36,227 nt of DNA, taken from an uncultured Lachnospiraceae bacterium (lineage in GTDB: Bacteria; Bacillota; Clostridia; Lachnospirales; Lachnospiraceae). Positions within the stretch are counted from its first letter, which is position 1. Each line of letters begins with the position of its first letter. The notes beneath the pieces are model-generated. The model was given only the letters and a program-made list of their open reading frames with translations, had not been told where the DNA came from and searched no databases. Below, one piece after another: positions 28,520 through 36,227 of this stretch. A program made the position numbers and the translations under genes. The stretch covers positions 1 through 36,227 of the forward strand of contig CANBFE010000034.1 of the NCBI GenBank assembly GCA_947367855.1. Direction: 5' to 3'.

Positions 28520-30785
28520 ATGGATTATTACATCCAGTATCCTGATTGTGTTTATCATTCTGATACGGGGATTGTGCAAGGATAAGATAGGACTGAGGGC
28601 GAGGTATGCCCTGTGGCTTGTGGTGGCTGTGCGGCTGCTGGTTCCGTTTTCTTTTGCGGAAAGCAGTCTCAGCGTGCTGAATTTTCTGGAGACAGGAGGA
28701 AGCGGTCAGGCGCAGGAGCTGGAGAGGAAAGAATTGATTTTTCCCGTACCGGTGGTCCCGGAGACAGGGAAGGTCGTAACGGAAAACGGATCCGGCGGTG
28801 TATCCGCAGGAAATACCGGACAGGGGGAGCCGTTTGGCTCCACGGCGGAAGTCCGTCCCTTTGCATGGAAGAAGGTTCTGGGTGGGATCTGGCTGACGGG
28901 AGCAGTTCTGCTGGCAGGGACCGTGCTGCTGCTCAACGGGGATTACCGGAGAAGGATATATTGTTCCAGGAGAAAATGCAGACTTTCCCTGAAGAGCAGA
29001 CTTCCGGTATATCTGTCGCCTGTGGTGGAAACGCCCTGTATGTACGGGCTGATTTCGCCTGCCATCTACCTGACGCCCGGCATTGAAAAAAATGAAAAGA
29101 AACTAAAATATGTCCTGTGCCATGAAAATACCCACTACAGGAATCACGATAATCTCTGGGCCCTGGTTCGGGCGGTCTGCCTGTGTATTCACTGGTACAA
29201 TCCCCTGGTGTGGGCGGCAGCGGCAATATCCAGACAGGACTGTGAGCTGGCCTGTGACGAGGAGGCCCTGAAACTGTTGGGGGAGGAAGAGAGAATCAGC
29301 TATGGCAGGACCCTGTTGGACTTTAGCATACAGGGAGACACCATATTTCACGGTCTGCAGCTTACCACTGCCGTGGCAGGCGGAAAAAGGCAGCTGAAGG
29401 AAAGGCTGATGATGATAGTGGGACAGCCCAGAAGACAGACCGGCGCCCTGGTTCTGGCCATGGGACTGACTTTGGCAGTCTCAGCGGCTGCCTTTACCGG
29501 CAAAGTAAACGGTCAGGAATCGGAGAACGGCAGCAGGGAGGCTGATATACAGAATCTTTCCGCGGATGCGGAGGGGAGTTCGAACCCTGTCCGGGAGGAC
29601 CGTGTTGAGAGCACATCCATAGTGTCCCTGGACCTGAAGGACGGAAGGGATTACACACTGAAGCTGGGCGGTGAAGCGGCAGCGGAGGACGGGAAATACA
29701 GGGTAAGCCGACTGGAGCTGAACTGGATTCATGACAGGGTGGAGGAGAATGTCCAGACCATTGAACTGGAGAATGTGGGAGTGCTCTGCACCAGACCTGC
29801 AGGAGAGGGCGGAGAGGGATGGTACTCCGGAAAGCAGGAATCCCTGTATGCCAAGCCTCTGTATGCCGGTGGGGGCGGTTTTTCCGGGAACGGGGAACTG
29901 AGCAGGCTGCAGGAAATCAGCGGTATTTTCGCGGAGGATCTGAATTTTGACGGTTATAAGGATTTCTACTTACAGGGCATAAGCCAGGGGGCCAACATTC
30001 CCTGTTACTGCTATCTGTGGAATCCGGGGGAGAAGCGCTTTGAGCCGGGTTATATGATTCCGAATCTGAGGGTGAACCCGGAGGAGGAACTGTTGGAAAG
30101 CGCCACGGAAGACGGAAATAATGTTTTATCGGTAAAATATTATCGTTTTGATGATCAAAACAGTCTGCATATGCTGCGGTATACAGAGGAAAACCGGTCA
30201 CAGGATGCTCTGTTTCCCTCGTTGGACCTGACTTACTGCGAGACTGCCTACGGGCTGCCTGCGGTGGATGAATGGGATTACGGAACGGTTTACGGAGGCG
30301 CACTGACAGAACGGTTTGTCTACTGGGCTAAGCAGGCGCTGACAGAACTGTATGAGATCACAGGAACAAAACTGGACACGCTTTGTTTCAGCATGACTTC
30401 TTTCGGAGACGTCAGTTTTGGGCAGACACCGGCGGATGTGGTGGGTTCCAGAATCTTCTTTGACCGTGTTTACGGGGAGAGGGCTGGATTTGAGAGCTGT
30501 ATCGAACATGTTGGGCTGGCGACGGAGAGGACAGTGTGGTTTTCTCCGGTGACCCAGTGGAGGGTTCCGGAGAATCTGGATAAAATGACGGATTCCGAGG
30601 TGGTACGTTGGTATTTCGAGAGACTTCCTCTGACAGAGGGGGAAATCCCGGAATCCATAGAGCCATGGACGGACGGCTACATGATCAGGGCAGAGTCCGG
30701 GAATTATTATAAAATCTTCCTGCAGCCTGTGACAAGGGAACTGAACCAGGTTTACGGCCCCTACGGTACCCGTCCGAATAACTGA
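28512..30785 (+). CDS. M56-family (BlaR1/MecR1-like) membrane sensor protease
   Basis: The 757-residue product has membrane segments near 5-22, 35-50 and 125-145. The M56 zinc site is CHENTHYRNHDN (His204, Glu205, His208), with a further Glu at about 245 in CELACDEEAL. Another membrane segment lies at about 310-330. From about 340 onward it has a 400-residue outer part that does not show the Ser-x-x-Lys penicillin-binding domain of BlaR1. That part contains DLNFDGYKDFYLQG (about 476-489), a calcium-loop-like motif of FG-GAP or XAC2610-type repeats. It probably senses an envelope signal other than a beta-lactam and triggers loss of the BlaI-type repressor. No beta-lactamase gene is nearby, so the regulated target may be the pair itself or remote. 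Confidence 0.85.
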   Translation: MGEWIITSSILIVFIILIRGLCKDKIGLRARYALWLVVAVRLLVPFSFAESSLSVLNFLETGGSGQAQELERKELIFPVPVVPETGKVVTENGSGGVSAGNTGQGEPFGSTAEVRPFAWKKVLGGIWLTGAVLLAGTVLLLNGDYRRRIYCSRRKCRLSLKSRLPVYLSPVVETPCMYGLISPAIYLTPGIEKNEKKLKYVLCHENTHYRNHDNLWALVRAVCLCIHWYNPLVWAAAAISRQDCELACDEEALKLLGEEERISYGRTLLDFSIQGDTIFHGLQLTTAVAGGKRQLKERLMMIVGQPRRQTGALVLAMGLTLAVSAAAFTGKVNGQESENGSREADIQNLSADAEGSSNPVREDRVESTSIVSLDLKDGRDYTLKLGGEAAAEDGKYRVSRLELNWIHDRVEENVQTIELENVGVLCTRPAGEGGEGWYSGKQESLYAKPLYAGGGGFSGNGELSRLQEISGIFAEDLNFDGYKDFYLQGISQGANIPCYCYLWNPGEKRFEPGYMIPNLRVNPEEELLESATEDGNNVLSVKYYRFDDQNSLHMLRYTEENRSQDALFPSLDLTYCETAYGLPAVDEWDYGTVYGGALTERFVYWAKQALTELYEITGTKLDTLCFSMTSFGDVSFGQTPADVVGSRIFFDRVYGERAGFESCIEHVGLATERTVWFSPVTQWRVPENLDKMTDSEVVRWYFERLPLTEGEIPESIEPWTDGYMIRAESGNYYKIFLQPVTRELNQVYGPYGTRPNN

Positions 30786-30810
30786 AGGAAGGGAATATTG
30801 CTTCACTCTC

Positions 30811-30838
30811 TTGAAAAAGCGGGGAAATCTGCTATAAT
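30811..30838 (+). promoter_or_regulatory. Promoter before the small membrane protein gene
   Basis: TTGAAA (30811-30816), 16 bases, TATAAT (30833-30838). Predicted start is near 30845, just ahead of a terminator hairpin in the leader. Confidence 0.85.
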
Positions 30839-30853
30839 AAGGTTTAGTACTTC

Positions 30854-30889
30854 CGCCCTGGATATACGGGATGTATCCGGGGCGTTTTT
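30854..30889 (+). terminator. Terminator-like hairpin in a 5' leader
   Basis: CGCCC (30854-30858) with GGGCG (30880-30884), and GGATA (30860-30864) with TATCC (30874-30878), form an 11-pair stem including one T-G pair; TTTTT follows. It begins about ten bases after the predicted transcription start, so most transcripts may stop after some 45 bases unless something prevents it. Confidence 0.75.
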
Positions 30890-30964
30890 GACAGAAAACA
30901 CAGGGAGACCGAAGTGCAGACAATGAGGGATGCGCTGACGGAAGCTGGGACAGGAGGTTATCTG

Positions 30965-31531
30965 ATGGATCCGGAAAAGAAAGAATTATCTGTGGGAGGT
31001 TACCTTTTTTATACGGAAAAAGACGCTCAGCTTGCAAGGGCGGAGCAGCAGAAAATTGAATATCTGGAGGCGCGTATTGATTATTCCTCTCCGGACAGGA
31101 TACGCTATGTTTATGAACAGACGATCCGTGAACGCCTGTTTAAGACTCCGGTGGGGCTGCATTATCTGGAAAGGCTGAGGAGTTTCCTGTTGGAACAGCC
31201 GGGAACGGAGCCGGGAAGTGTGATGGATATTCCCCTGTACATGACTTTTGACGGAGAACTGCGGGAGCATGCCAGTCCGGCCCGTGAAAGGGTGATCCCT
31301 TCCAAAGGGGACAGGGATAAGGCGAAGAGCCGTTTTACTTTGTCCGTGATTCTGAATGTGCTGTTGGTGTGTGCCATTCTCACCATGTTCTATATTTCTT
31401 ATGTAAGCGAACAGCCCAATGTGATCAATTATGAGAGGGCCCTGACAAGCAAGTACGCATCCTGGGAACAGGAACTGACTGACAGGGAGCAGGTAATCCG
31501 GGAGAAGGAGAGGGAACTGAAGATCAAATAG
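30965..31531 (+). CDS. Single-pass membrane protein of unknown function
   Basis: I do not recognise this 188-residue protein. It begins MDPEKKELSVGGYLFYTEKDAQLARAEQQKIEYLEARIDYS, a soluble, charged region to about 125. One membrane helix follows (FTLSVILNVLLVCAILTMFYISY, about 128-150). The tail is a predicted coiled coil (NYERALTSKYASWEQELTDREQVIREKERELK). The lead motif VGGYLF.T..DA..A..E..KI..L is seen in clostridial hypothetical proteins. I chose ATG 30965 because AGGAGG lies seven bases before; the frame is open to GTG 30914. It has its own promoter and a leader with a terminator. A two-component pair follows after 111 bases. Confidence 0.75.
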   Translation: MDPEKKELSVGGYLFYTEKDAQLARAEQQKIEYLEARIDYSSPDRIRYVYEQTIRERLFKTPVGLHYLERLRSFLLEQPGTEPGSVMDIPLYMTFDGELREHASPARERVIPSKGDRDKAKSRFTLSVILNVLLVCAILTMFYISYVSEQPNVINYERALTSKYASWEQELTDREQVIREKERELKIK

Positions 31532-31642
31532 GAACCGAGTCCCCATCAAAAGATTCAGAGGTGAGCCGTTATTTTCACAGATATGACATAATTTTTCGGT
31601 ATCATGGATAAAAATACAATACATGGAAAGGTCGTGTGTTCA

Positions 31643-32323
31643 ATGGATAAACTGAAGATTCTGGTGGTGGATGACGAGAGCAGGATGCGTAAACTGGTAA
31701 GCGATTTCCTGGTGAAGAATCAATATGCCGTGTTGGAGGCAGGGGACGGGGAGGAGGCAATGGAGATCTTCTTTGCCCAGAAAGATATCGCCCTTGTGGT
31801 GTTGGATGTGATGATGCCCAAGATGGACGGATGGCAGGTATGCAGGGAAATCAGGGCCTATTCCAGGGTGCCCATTATCATGCTGACGGCAAGGACGGAT
31901 GAGCGGGACGAGCTGCAGGGATTTCAGCTGGGGGTGGACGAGTATATCGCCAAGCCTTTCAGTCCCAAAATTCTTGTGGCGCGTATTGAAGCCATACTGC
32001 GCCGAACAAACCAGAATGCCAGGGAGGAGATCCTCAGCTGCGGCGGAATCCGGTTGGATAAGGCGGCGCACCAGGTTCTCATTGACGGGGAAGGAGTGGA
32101 TCTGAGCTATAAGGAATTCGAGCTTCTGACCTATTTTATGGAGAACAGGGGAATTGCCCTTTCCAGGGAGAAAATCCTGAACAATGTGTGGAACTATGAT
32201 TATTTCGGTGACGCCCGGACCATTGACACCCATGTGAAAAAACTCCGCAGTAAAATGGGAAAGAAAGGCGAACTGATCAAGACAATCTGGGGCATGGGCT
32301 ATAAGCTGGAAGAGGACAAGTAA
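31643..32323 (+). CDS. OmpR/PhoB-family response regulator
   Basis: The 226-residue regulator has a receiver domain at 1-118 with Asp10-Asp11, the phosphorylated Asp55 (VVLDVMMPKMDGW) and the Lys in YIAKPFSP. A winged-helix DNA-binding domain runs at about 130-226 (YKEFELLTYFMENRGIALSREKILNNVWNYDYFGDARTIDTHVKKLRSKMG, then TIWGMGYKLEE). I prefer ATG 31643, right before the receiver fold; the frame is open to ATG 31604. Its last base overlaps the start of the kinase gene. The regulated genes are unknown; a link to the pst genes ten kilobases away is possible only in principle. Confidence 0.93.
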   Translation: MDKLKILVVDDESRMRKLVSDFLVKNQYAVLEAGDGEEAMEIFFAQKDIALVVLDVMMPKMDGWQVCREIRAYSRVPIIMLTARTDERDELQGFQLGVDEYIAKPFSPKILVARIEAILRRTNQNAREEILSCGGIRLDKAAHQVLIDGEGVDLSYKEFELLTYFMENRGIALSREKILNNVWNYDYFGDARTIDTHVKKLRSKMGKKGELIKTIWGMGYKLEEDK

Positions 32324-33798
32324 TGGAAAAACTTCCTGTAAAGCATTCGATCAGACGGCAGTTTGCACTGATTTTCATAGGGCTGATGACAGCAGCCATC
32401 TTTTTGTGTTGGCTTATCAACAGTATGTTTCTGGAGCAGTATTATATCCGCAGTAAGACAGAGGTAATCATTGCAGCCTATGAATCTATCCGCCAGGCGG
32501 CAAACAGCGACAGATACAATACGGAGGAATTTGAGAGGGAACTTGGGGATGTCTGCGGCATATATAATATTACCATCTATGTAACGGATGTCAATTCCCG
32601 GGTGAGATATGCGTCAAGCAATGGCGGCGTGGAACTGGAAAAAAGGCTTATGGCATATCTTTTCGGCTTTCTCACGGACACTGTGCATGTGATCAGGGAG
32701 GGAGACGACTATATTATACAGAGAGTGCATGTGAGCGGGAACGAGTACCTGGAAATGTATGGCAGGCTGAATTCAGGCATCTCTTTCATTATGCGCACTC
32801 CGGTGGAGAGTATCCGCGAGAGTGTGAAAGTGGCAAACCGTTTTCTGGCCTATATTGGCATGTTTGCCGCGTTGGCCGGTGGCATTATTATCTGGATTGT
32901 ATCCGGCAAGATCACGGAACCGATTCTGGAGCTGAACAGCATATCGGAAAAAATGGTGCATCTTGATTTTGAGGCAAAATATGCCGGAGGCGCCCATAAC
33001 GAAATTGATTTGCTGGGGGAAAATATCAATAAGCTTTCGGCATCCCTGGAGCATTCCATCTCAGAACTGAAGACTGCCAACAATGAGCTGCAGAAAGACA
33101 TTGAAAAAAAAGAAGAGATAGACGAGATGCGCAAGGAGTTTCTGGCCAATGTGTCCCATGAGCTGAAGACGCCCATTGCCCTGATTCAGGGATATGCGGA
33201 AGGACTTTCGGAAGGGATCAGCGAAGATGCGGAAAGCAGAAATTTTTACTGCGAAGTAATTATGGATGAGGCTGTGAAAATGAACCGTATGGTACAGAAG
33301 CTTCTGACCCTGAATCAGCTGGAATTCGGAAATGACGTGGTGGCCATGGAGAGGTTTGACCTGACTGCCATGGTGGAGAATTATGTACAGTCCGCAGGAA
33401 TACTCACAAGGCAGAACGGCATTCAGGTGCGCATGGAGAAATACCCGCCGGTCTATGTCTGGGGGGACGAGTACAAGATTGAGGAAGTGTTTACCAATTA
33501 TTTTACAAATGCGGTGAATCACTGCAGCGGGGACAGGAAGATTGTGATTACACTGACACAGGAGGAAAAATCGGTAAGGGCAGGGGTTTTTAACACGGGA
33601 GAACCCATTCCCGGGGAGGCGGTTCCCCATCTGTGGGAGAAATTTTACAAGGTGGACAAAGCGCGTACCAGGGAATACGGGGGAAGCGGTGTGGGACTGT
33701 CCATTGTCAAAGCCATTATGGAATCCATGAACCAAAAATACGGTGTGGAAAATTACACCAACGGAGTACTGTTCTGGTTTGAACTGGAGAAGGCTTAG
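32323..33798 (+). CDS. Sensor histidine kinase
   Basis: The 491-residue kinase has membrane helices near 12-32 and 175-195 with an outer sensor region of about 140 residues between them. A HAMP-like stretch (GKITEPILELNSISEKMVHLDF) follows, then a coiled linker. HisKA contains the phosphorylated His279 in FLANVSHELKTPIALIQGYAEGL. The ATPase domain has the N-box NYFTNAVNHC, G-boxes and YGGSGVGLSIVKAIM. It is the partner of the preceding regulator. The signal is unknown. Its gene starts in the ATG overlapping the regulator stop (TAATG). Confidence 0.94.
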   Translation: MEKLPVKHSIRRQFALIFIGLMTAAIFLCWLINSMFLEQYYIRSKTEVIIAAYESIRQAANSDRYNTEEFERELGDVCGIYNITIYVTDVNSRVRYASSNGGVELEKRLMAYLFGFLTDTVHVIREGDDYIIQRVHVSGNEYLEMYGRLNSGISFIMRTPVESIRESVKVANRFLAYIGMFAALAGGIIIWIVSGKITEPILELNSISEKMVHLDFEAKYAGGAHNEIDLLGENINKLSASLEHSISELKTANNELQKDIEKKEEIDEMRKEFLANVSHELKTPIALIQGYAEGLSEGISEDAESRNFYCEVIMDEAVKMNRMVQKLLTLNQLEFGNDVVAMERFDLTAMVENYVQSAGILTRQNGIQVRMEKYPPVYVWGDEYKIEEVFTNYFTNAVNHCSGDRKIVITLTQEEKSVRAGVFNTGEPIPGEAVPHLWEKFYKVDKARTREYGGSGVGLSIVKAIMESMNQKYGVENYTNGVLFWFELEKA

Positions 33799-33838
33799 CT
33801 GCAGGGCGGACAGACAGAATTTTATATCAGGAGAAAAT

Positions 33839-35125
33839 ATGCGGGAAGAGGAAAAAATTATCGGGACAAAGGTTTTGCTGGTGGGACTGGACACTGGGGA
33901 AGAGACGGACTTTGAACATTCCATGAACGAACTGAAAAGTCTGGCCGAGGCCGCGGGCAAGCAGGTAACGGGCATTATAACCCAGCGCATGGGAGCTGTG
34001 AACAATGCTTTTTATATCGGAAGCGGGAAAGTGGAGGAAGTGCGGGAATACGCGCAGCAGTGCCAGGCGGAGGAAGTCATATTCGACAATACGCTGACGC
34101 CGTCCCAAATGAGAAATCTGGGCAAGGCGCTGGAGCTGCCGGTTCTGGACCGGACAGGTCTGATTCTGGACATTTTTGCGCTGAGGGCCAGAACCAGGGA
34201 GGCCAGGCTGCAGGTGGAAACGGCCAGACTGCAGTATATTCTGCCCCGCCTGGTGGGAATGCGGGAAAATCTTGGCAGACAGGGCGGCACCTTCGGTGGC
34301 GGCATGAGCAACAAGGGCGCAGGAGAGACGAAGCTGGAACTTGACAGACGGAAAATAGAACATAGAATGTCGGAATTGAGAAAAGAACTGGAAGAAGTAA
34401 CCAGGAACAGGGAAACCATGCGGAAGAAGCGCAGTCAGTCCAGGATTCCGCAGGTGGCCCTGGTGGGATATACCAATGCAGGAAAATCCACCATTTTGAA
34501 TCACATGCTCCAACTGTATGGTGAAAACAGCGAGAAAAAGGCTGTGTTGGAAAAGGATATGCTCTTTGCCACTCTGGATACCAATGTGCGCTGCATTCGC
34601 CCTGAGGGCGCAGGGACGGATAACAGGGCTTTTTTCCTGGCAGATACGGTGGGCTTTATTGACAAACTGCCGCATGGACTGGTGAAGGCGTTCCGGTCCA
34701 CTCTGGAAGAGGTCCGGTCTGCGGATCTGATTGTACATGTGGTTGACTTTTCGGATGAGCATTATAAACAGCAGATGGAGGTCACGAACCAGACGCTGAA
34801 GGAGCTGGAGGCAGGGGATATTCCGAGAATCACGGTCTACAATAAGGCTGATAAAAGCGATATGCAAGAGCTGCCCAGAATCAGGGACAGGCAGATTTAC
34901 ATGGCGGCTTCCCTGGACCGGGGGACAGCGGAGTTGGCGGAAATGATAGCGGAATGCGTTTATGCGGACAGAGTGGTGCGGGAAGTGCTCTTTCCCTATG
35001 ATAAGGGGAACATTGTCTCTTATTTTATGGAAAATGCCACTGTTCTGGAACAGGAATACCGGGAAGAAGGGGTCTGGATGCGCGTGAGCTGTCACAAAAG
35101 TGATGCGGATAAATATTGTGGATAG
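33839..35125 (+). CDS. hflX: GTPase HflX
   Basis: The 428-residue GTPase binds the 50S subunit and splits stalled or dormant ribosomes, notably under heat stress. The N-terminal domain has GIITQRMGAVNNAFYIGSGKVEEV, FDNTLTPSQMRNL and DRTGLILDIFALRARTREARLQVETA, followed by the helical GGTFGGGMSNKGAGETKLELDRR hallmark. The G domain has G1 GYTNAGKST, G3 DTVGFIDKLP and G4 NKAD. I start at ATG 33839, with AGGAG five bases before; the frame is open back into the kinase gene. It follows the kinase after 40 bases and may share its transcript. Confidence 0.95.
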   Translation: MREEEKIIGTKVLLVGLDTGEETDFEHSMNELKSLAEAAGKQVTGIITQRMGAVNNAFYIGSGKVEEVREYAQQCQAEEVIFDNTLTPSQMRNLGKALELPVLDRTGLILDIFALRARTREARLQVETARLQYILPRLVGMRENLGRQGGTFGGGMSNKGAGETKLELDRRKIEHRMSELRKELEEVTRNRETMRKKRSQSRIPQVALVGYTNAGKSTILNHMLQLYGENSEKKAVLEKDMLFATLDTNVRCIRPEGAGTDNRAFFLADTVGFIDKLPHGLVKAFRSTLEEVRSADLIVHVVDFSDEHYKQQMEVTNQTLKELEAGDIPRITVYNKADKSDMQELPRIRDRQIYMAASLDRGTAELAEMIAECVYADRVVREVLFPYDKGNIVSYFMENATVLEQEYREEGVWMRVSCHKSDADKYCG

Positions 35126-35136
35126 CATGTTTGGAC

Positions 35137-35165
35137 TTGTCTGCAACAGGAATTTGGTGTATGAT
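35137..35165 (+). promoter_or_regulatory. Possible promoter of the lipoprotein gene
   Basis: TTGTCT (35137-35142), 17 bases, TATGAT (35160-35165), in the gap between hflX and the lipoprotein gene. Confidence 0.6.
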
Positions 35166-35230
35166 GATGAAAAAGCGTAGTTTTCCGAAGGAAGGTGCGG
35201 AGGACTATAAATATGTGAGGAATGGATAAA

Positions 35231-35968
35231 ATGAGAGTTAAAAGAAGTGTGACAGGTTTCATGACGGCAGCTCTTCTGGTCTTTGGAATGACCGGATGCG
35301 GGGAGAATCAGATTCCGGATTTGAGTGATAATGATGTGCAGGCAGTGGGAGAGTATGTGGCGCTGACCATGATGAAATATGATATCAACCACAGAAGCAG
35401 GCTGATGGAGCTGATAGAAGAGGAGGCTCCGGAAGAGGACAAAGAAGCCTGGGTGCCGGAGGAGGAGGCCGGGGGGATGAAACCGGTTGAAGACACTCCG
35501 GTGGTAAATGAGCCGGAGGAGGAAGAATCCGCAGCCAGCAGCTATACCGTGGAGGAAGTGATGGGGCTTCCGGAAGGAATCTCGCTGACTTACCAGGGGC
35601 AGGAGGCTTTTGACAGCTATCCGGGAGAGGGAGAGATTCTGTCCCTGAATGCATCCCAGGGGAAGAAACTGTTGGTGCTGAAATTCCTGCTTGCCAATGC
35701 CGGAAGCGGAGAGCAGAGTGTGGATCTGCTGGCTTCGAATATTGCATTTCATGTAACTGTAAACGGCGAATACACCAGAAGGGCGCTTCCGACAATCCTT
35801 CTGAATGATCTGTCTACTTTTGCAGGGTCAGTGTCCGCAGGGGAAAGTAAGGAAGTCGTGCTGGTGGTGGAAGTGGACGAGAGCATGGCATCTGCCATTA
35901 CGTCACTGAGCCTTGGCGTTAAGGCGGAAGATGAATCCGCTGGCAGCGCAGTTCTGGAGCTTCTCTGA
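35231..35968 (+). CDS. Lipoprotein with acidic linker and Ig-like C-terminal domain
   Basis: The 245-residue product starts with a lipoprotein signal: RVKRSVTGFMTAALLVFGMTGCGENQ, with the lipobox ending at Cys23. Next is an acidic linker at about 60-110 (EEEAPEEDKEAWVPEEEAGG, EPEEEESAASS). The last 130 residues (QGKKLLVLKFLLANAGSGEQSVDLL, FHVTVNGEYTRRALPTILLNDLSTFAGSVSAGESKEVVLVVEVDE) look like a DUF4352/DUF5067-type immunoglobulin-like domain, typical of surface proteins in clostridia. The role is unknown. I chose ATG 35231, ten bases after GAGG; ATG 35222 is too close to that SD. Confidence 0.85.
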   Translation: MRVKRSVTGFMTAALLVFGMTGCGENQIPDLSDNDVQAVGEYVALTMMKYDINHRSRLMELIEEEAPEEDKEAWVPEEEAGGMKPVEDTPVVNEPEEEESAASSYTVEEVMGLPEGISLTYQGQEAFDSYPGEGEILSLNASQGKKLLVLKFLLANAGSGEQSVDLLASNIAFHVTVNGEYTRRALPTILLNDLSTFAGSVSAGESKEVVLVVEVDESMASAITSLSLGVKAEDESAGSAVLELL

Positions 35969-35985
35969 CGCAGTCAGAGGAGTTT
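35960..35985 (+). terminator. Possible terminator overlapping the lipoprotein stop codon
   Basis: CTTCTCTGA (35960-35968) can pair with TCAGAGGAG (35974-35982) including one G-T pair, followed by only TTT. The stop codon is inside the stem. Confidence 0.4.
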
Positions 35986-36049
35986 CCGGGGGATTTTGAC
36001 AAACTATTACTATTGTTTGAAAAAAATGTAAAAAAAACAAAATTTAGTG

Positions 36050-36092
36050 TTGACAACTGTTGGAAGGGGTGATATACTAAGTTTCGTTGTCA
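36050..36092 (+). promoter_or_regulatory. Strong promoter P1, possibly of an rRNA operon
   Basis: TTGACA (36050-36055), 17 bases, TATACT (36073-36078), preceded by A-rich sequence resembling an UP element. TGACAAC (36051-36057) and GTTGTCA (36086-36092) are exact inverted complements around the promoter core. Confidence 0.85.
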
Positions 36093-36130
36093 GGGCAACA
36101 CACCAGACAACAGGAACCAAAAAAATAAAA

Positions 36131-36194
36131 TGTAAAAAGTTGTAAAAAGTTGTTGACAACAAAGTGAAGATGTGATATCCTATCAGAGTTGTCA
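36131..36194 (+). promoter_or_regulatory. Strong promoter P2, second module
   Basis: TTGACA (36153-36158), 17 bases, TATCCT (36176-36181). Upstream is an exact tandem TGTAAAAAGT (36131-36140 and 36141-36150) at UP-element distance. TGACAAC (36154-36160) and GTTGTCA (36188-36194) bracket the core as in P1. Twin strong promoters of this type usually drive rRNA operons; no rRNA is reached before the window ends. Confidence 0.82.
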
Positions 36195-36227
36195 CCGAGA
36201 ACAACGGAGCGGCGGAAACAAAGCCGC

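Noticed and set aside
33827..35752. A 641-codon open frame on the minus strand across hflX and the lipoprotein gene
   Set aside because: It lies opposite two clear genes and an intergenic gap, and its sequence looks random.
1..36227. tRNA or rRNA genes
   Set aside because: I looked for cloverleaf-like and conserved rRNA stretches and recognised none. A covariance-model scan would settle it; a hit would overturn this.

Overview
The window reads as a chromosomal segment of a spore-forming member of the Bacillota, class Clostridia, most likely a Lachnospiraceae-type gut anaerobe. The grounds are the sporulation genes gpr and spoIIP, the SCIFF ranthipeptide and its radical-SAM maturase beside a fused secDF, a CIRCE-controlled groESL, frequent TTG/GTG starts, and clostridial small membrane families (TIGR04086, YccF). 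The species assignment is inference; no rRNA is in view.

Bases 1-3.6 kb are an accessory patch made of transposon debris. An IS256-type element runs off the left edge, carries an internal deletion in its transposase, and abuts a collapsed IS110-type transposase. An AT-rich gene for a large polytopic membrane protein follows. After it come a small coiled-coil gene on the minus strand and the 3' end of an IS5-type transposase. Two related terminal repeats bracket the coiled-coil gene and point away from it.

Bases 3.6-8.6 kb form a plus-strand run: tatD, yccF, mnmA, an unknown 174-residue protein, a zinc-ribbon membrane protein and a TPM-domain membrane protein. It ends at a bidirectional terminator shared with rpsT on the minus strand. 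Then follow gpr and spoIIP (germination protease and forespore-engulfment hydrolase), an AraC-type regulator, a protein joining a DUF1905-like module to a C39-like cysteine protease module, and groES-groEL behind a perfect CIRCE operator.

Bases 15.9-21.6 kb hold a LytTR regulator with a LiaF-like membrane partner, a terminator that overlaps the ribosome-binding site of an amidase gene, and then pstS-pstC-pstA-pstB for phosphate uptake, without phoU. A CorC/HlyC-type CNNM-CBS protein faces the other way. Bases 23.0-28.0 kb carry a TIGR04086 protein, the SCIFF peptide, its maturase and secDF. A hairpin separates peptide from enzyme, and a repeat-flanked 91-nt palindrome separates enzyme from secDF.

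Bases 28.0-36.2 kb contain a BlaI-type repressor with two operators and an M56 (BlaR1-like) sensor protease that has an unfamiliar large ectodomain. They are followed by a small membrane protein with a terminator in its leader, an OmpR-type response regulator with its histidine kinase, hflX and a lipoprotein. At the right edge two near-identical strong promoter modules, each bounded by short inverted repeats, probably lead into an rRNA operon or another highly expressed locus outside the window.

The clearest unusual items are the nested terminator/RBS/possible promoter before the amidase-pst genes, the repeat-flanked palindrome before secDF, the SpoIIP gene that lacks a standard start in front of its membrane anchor, the outward-facing IS ends around the coiled-coil gene, and the twin promoter modules at the end. 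None of these is proven to be a new system.
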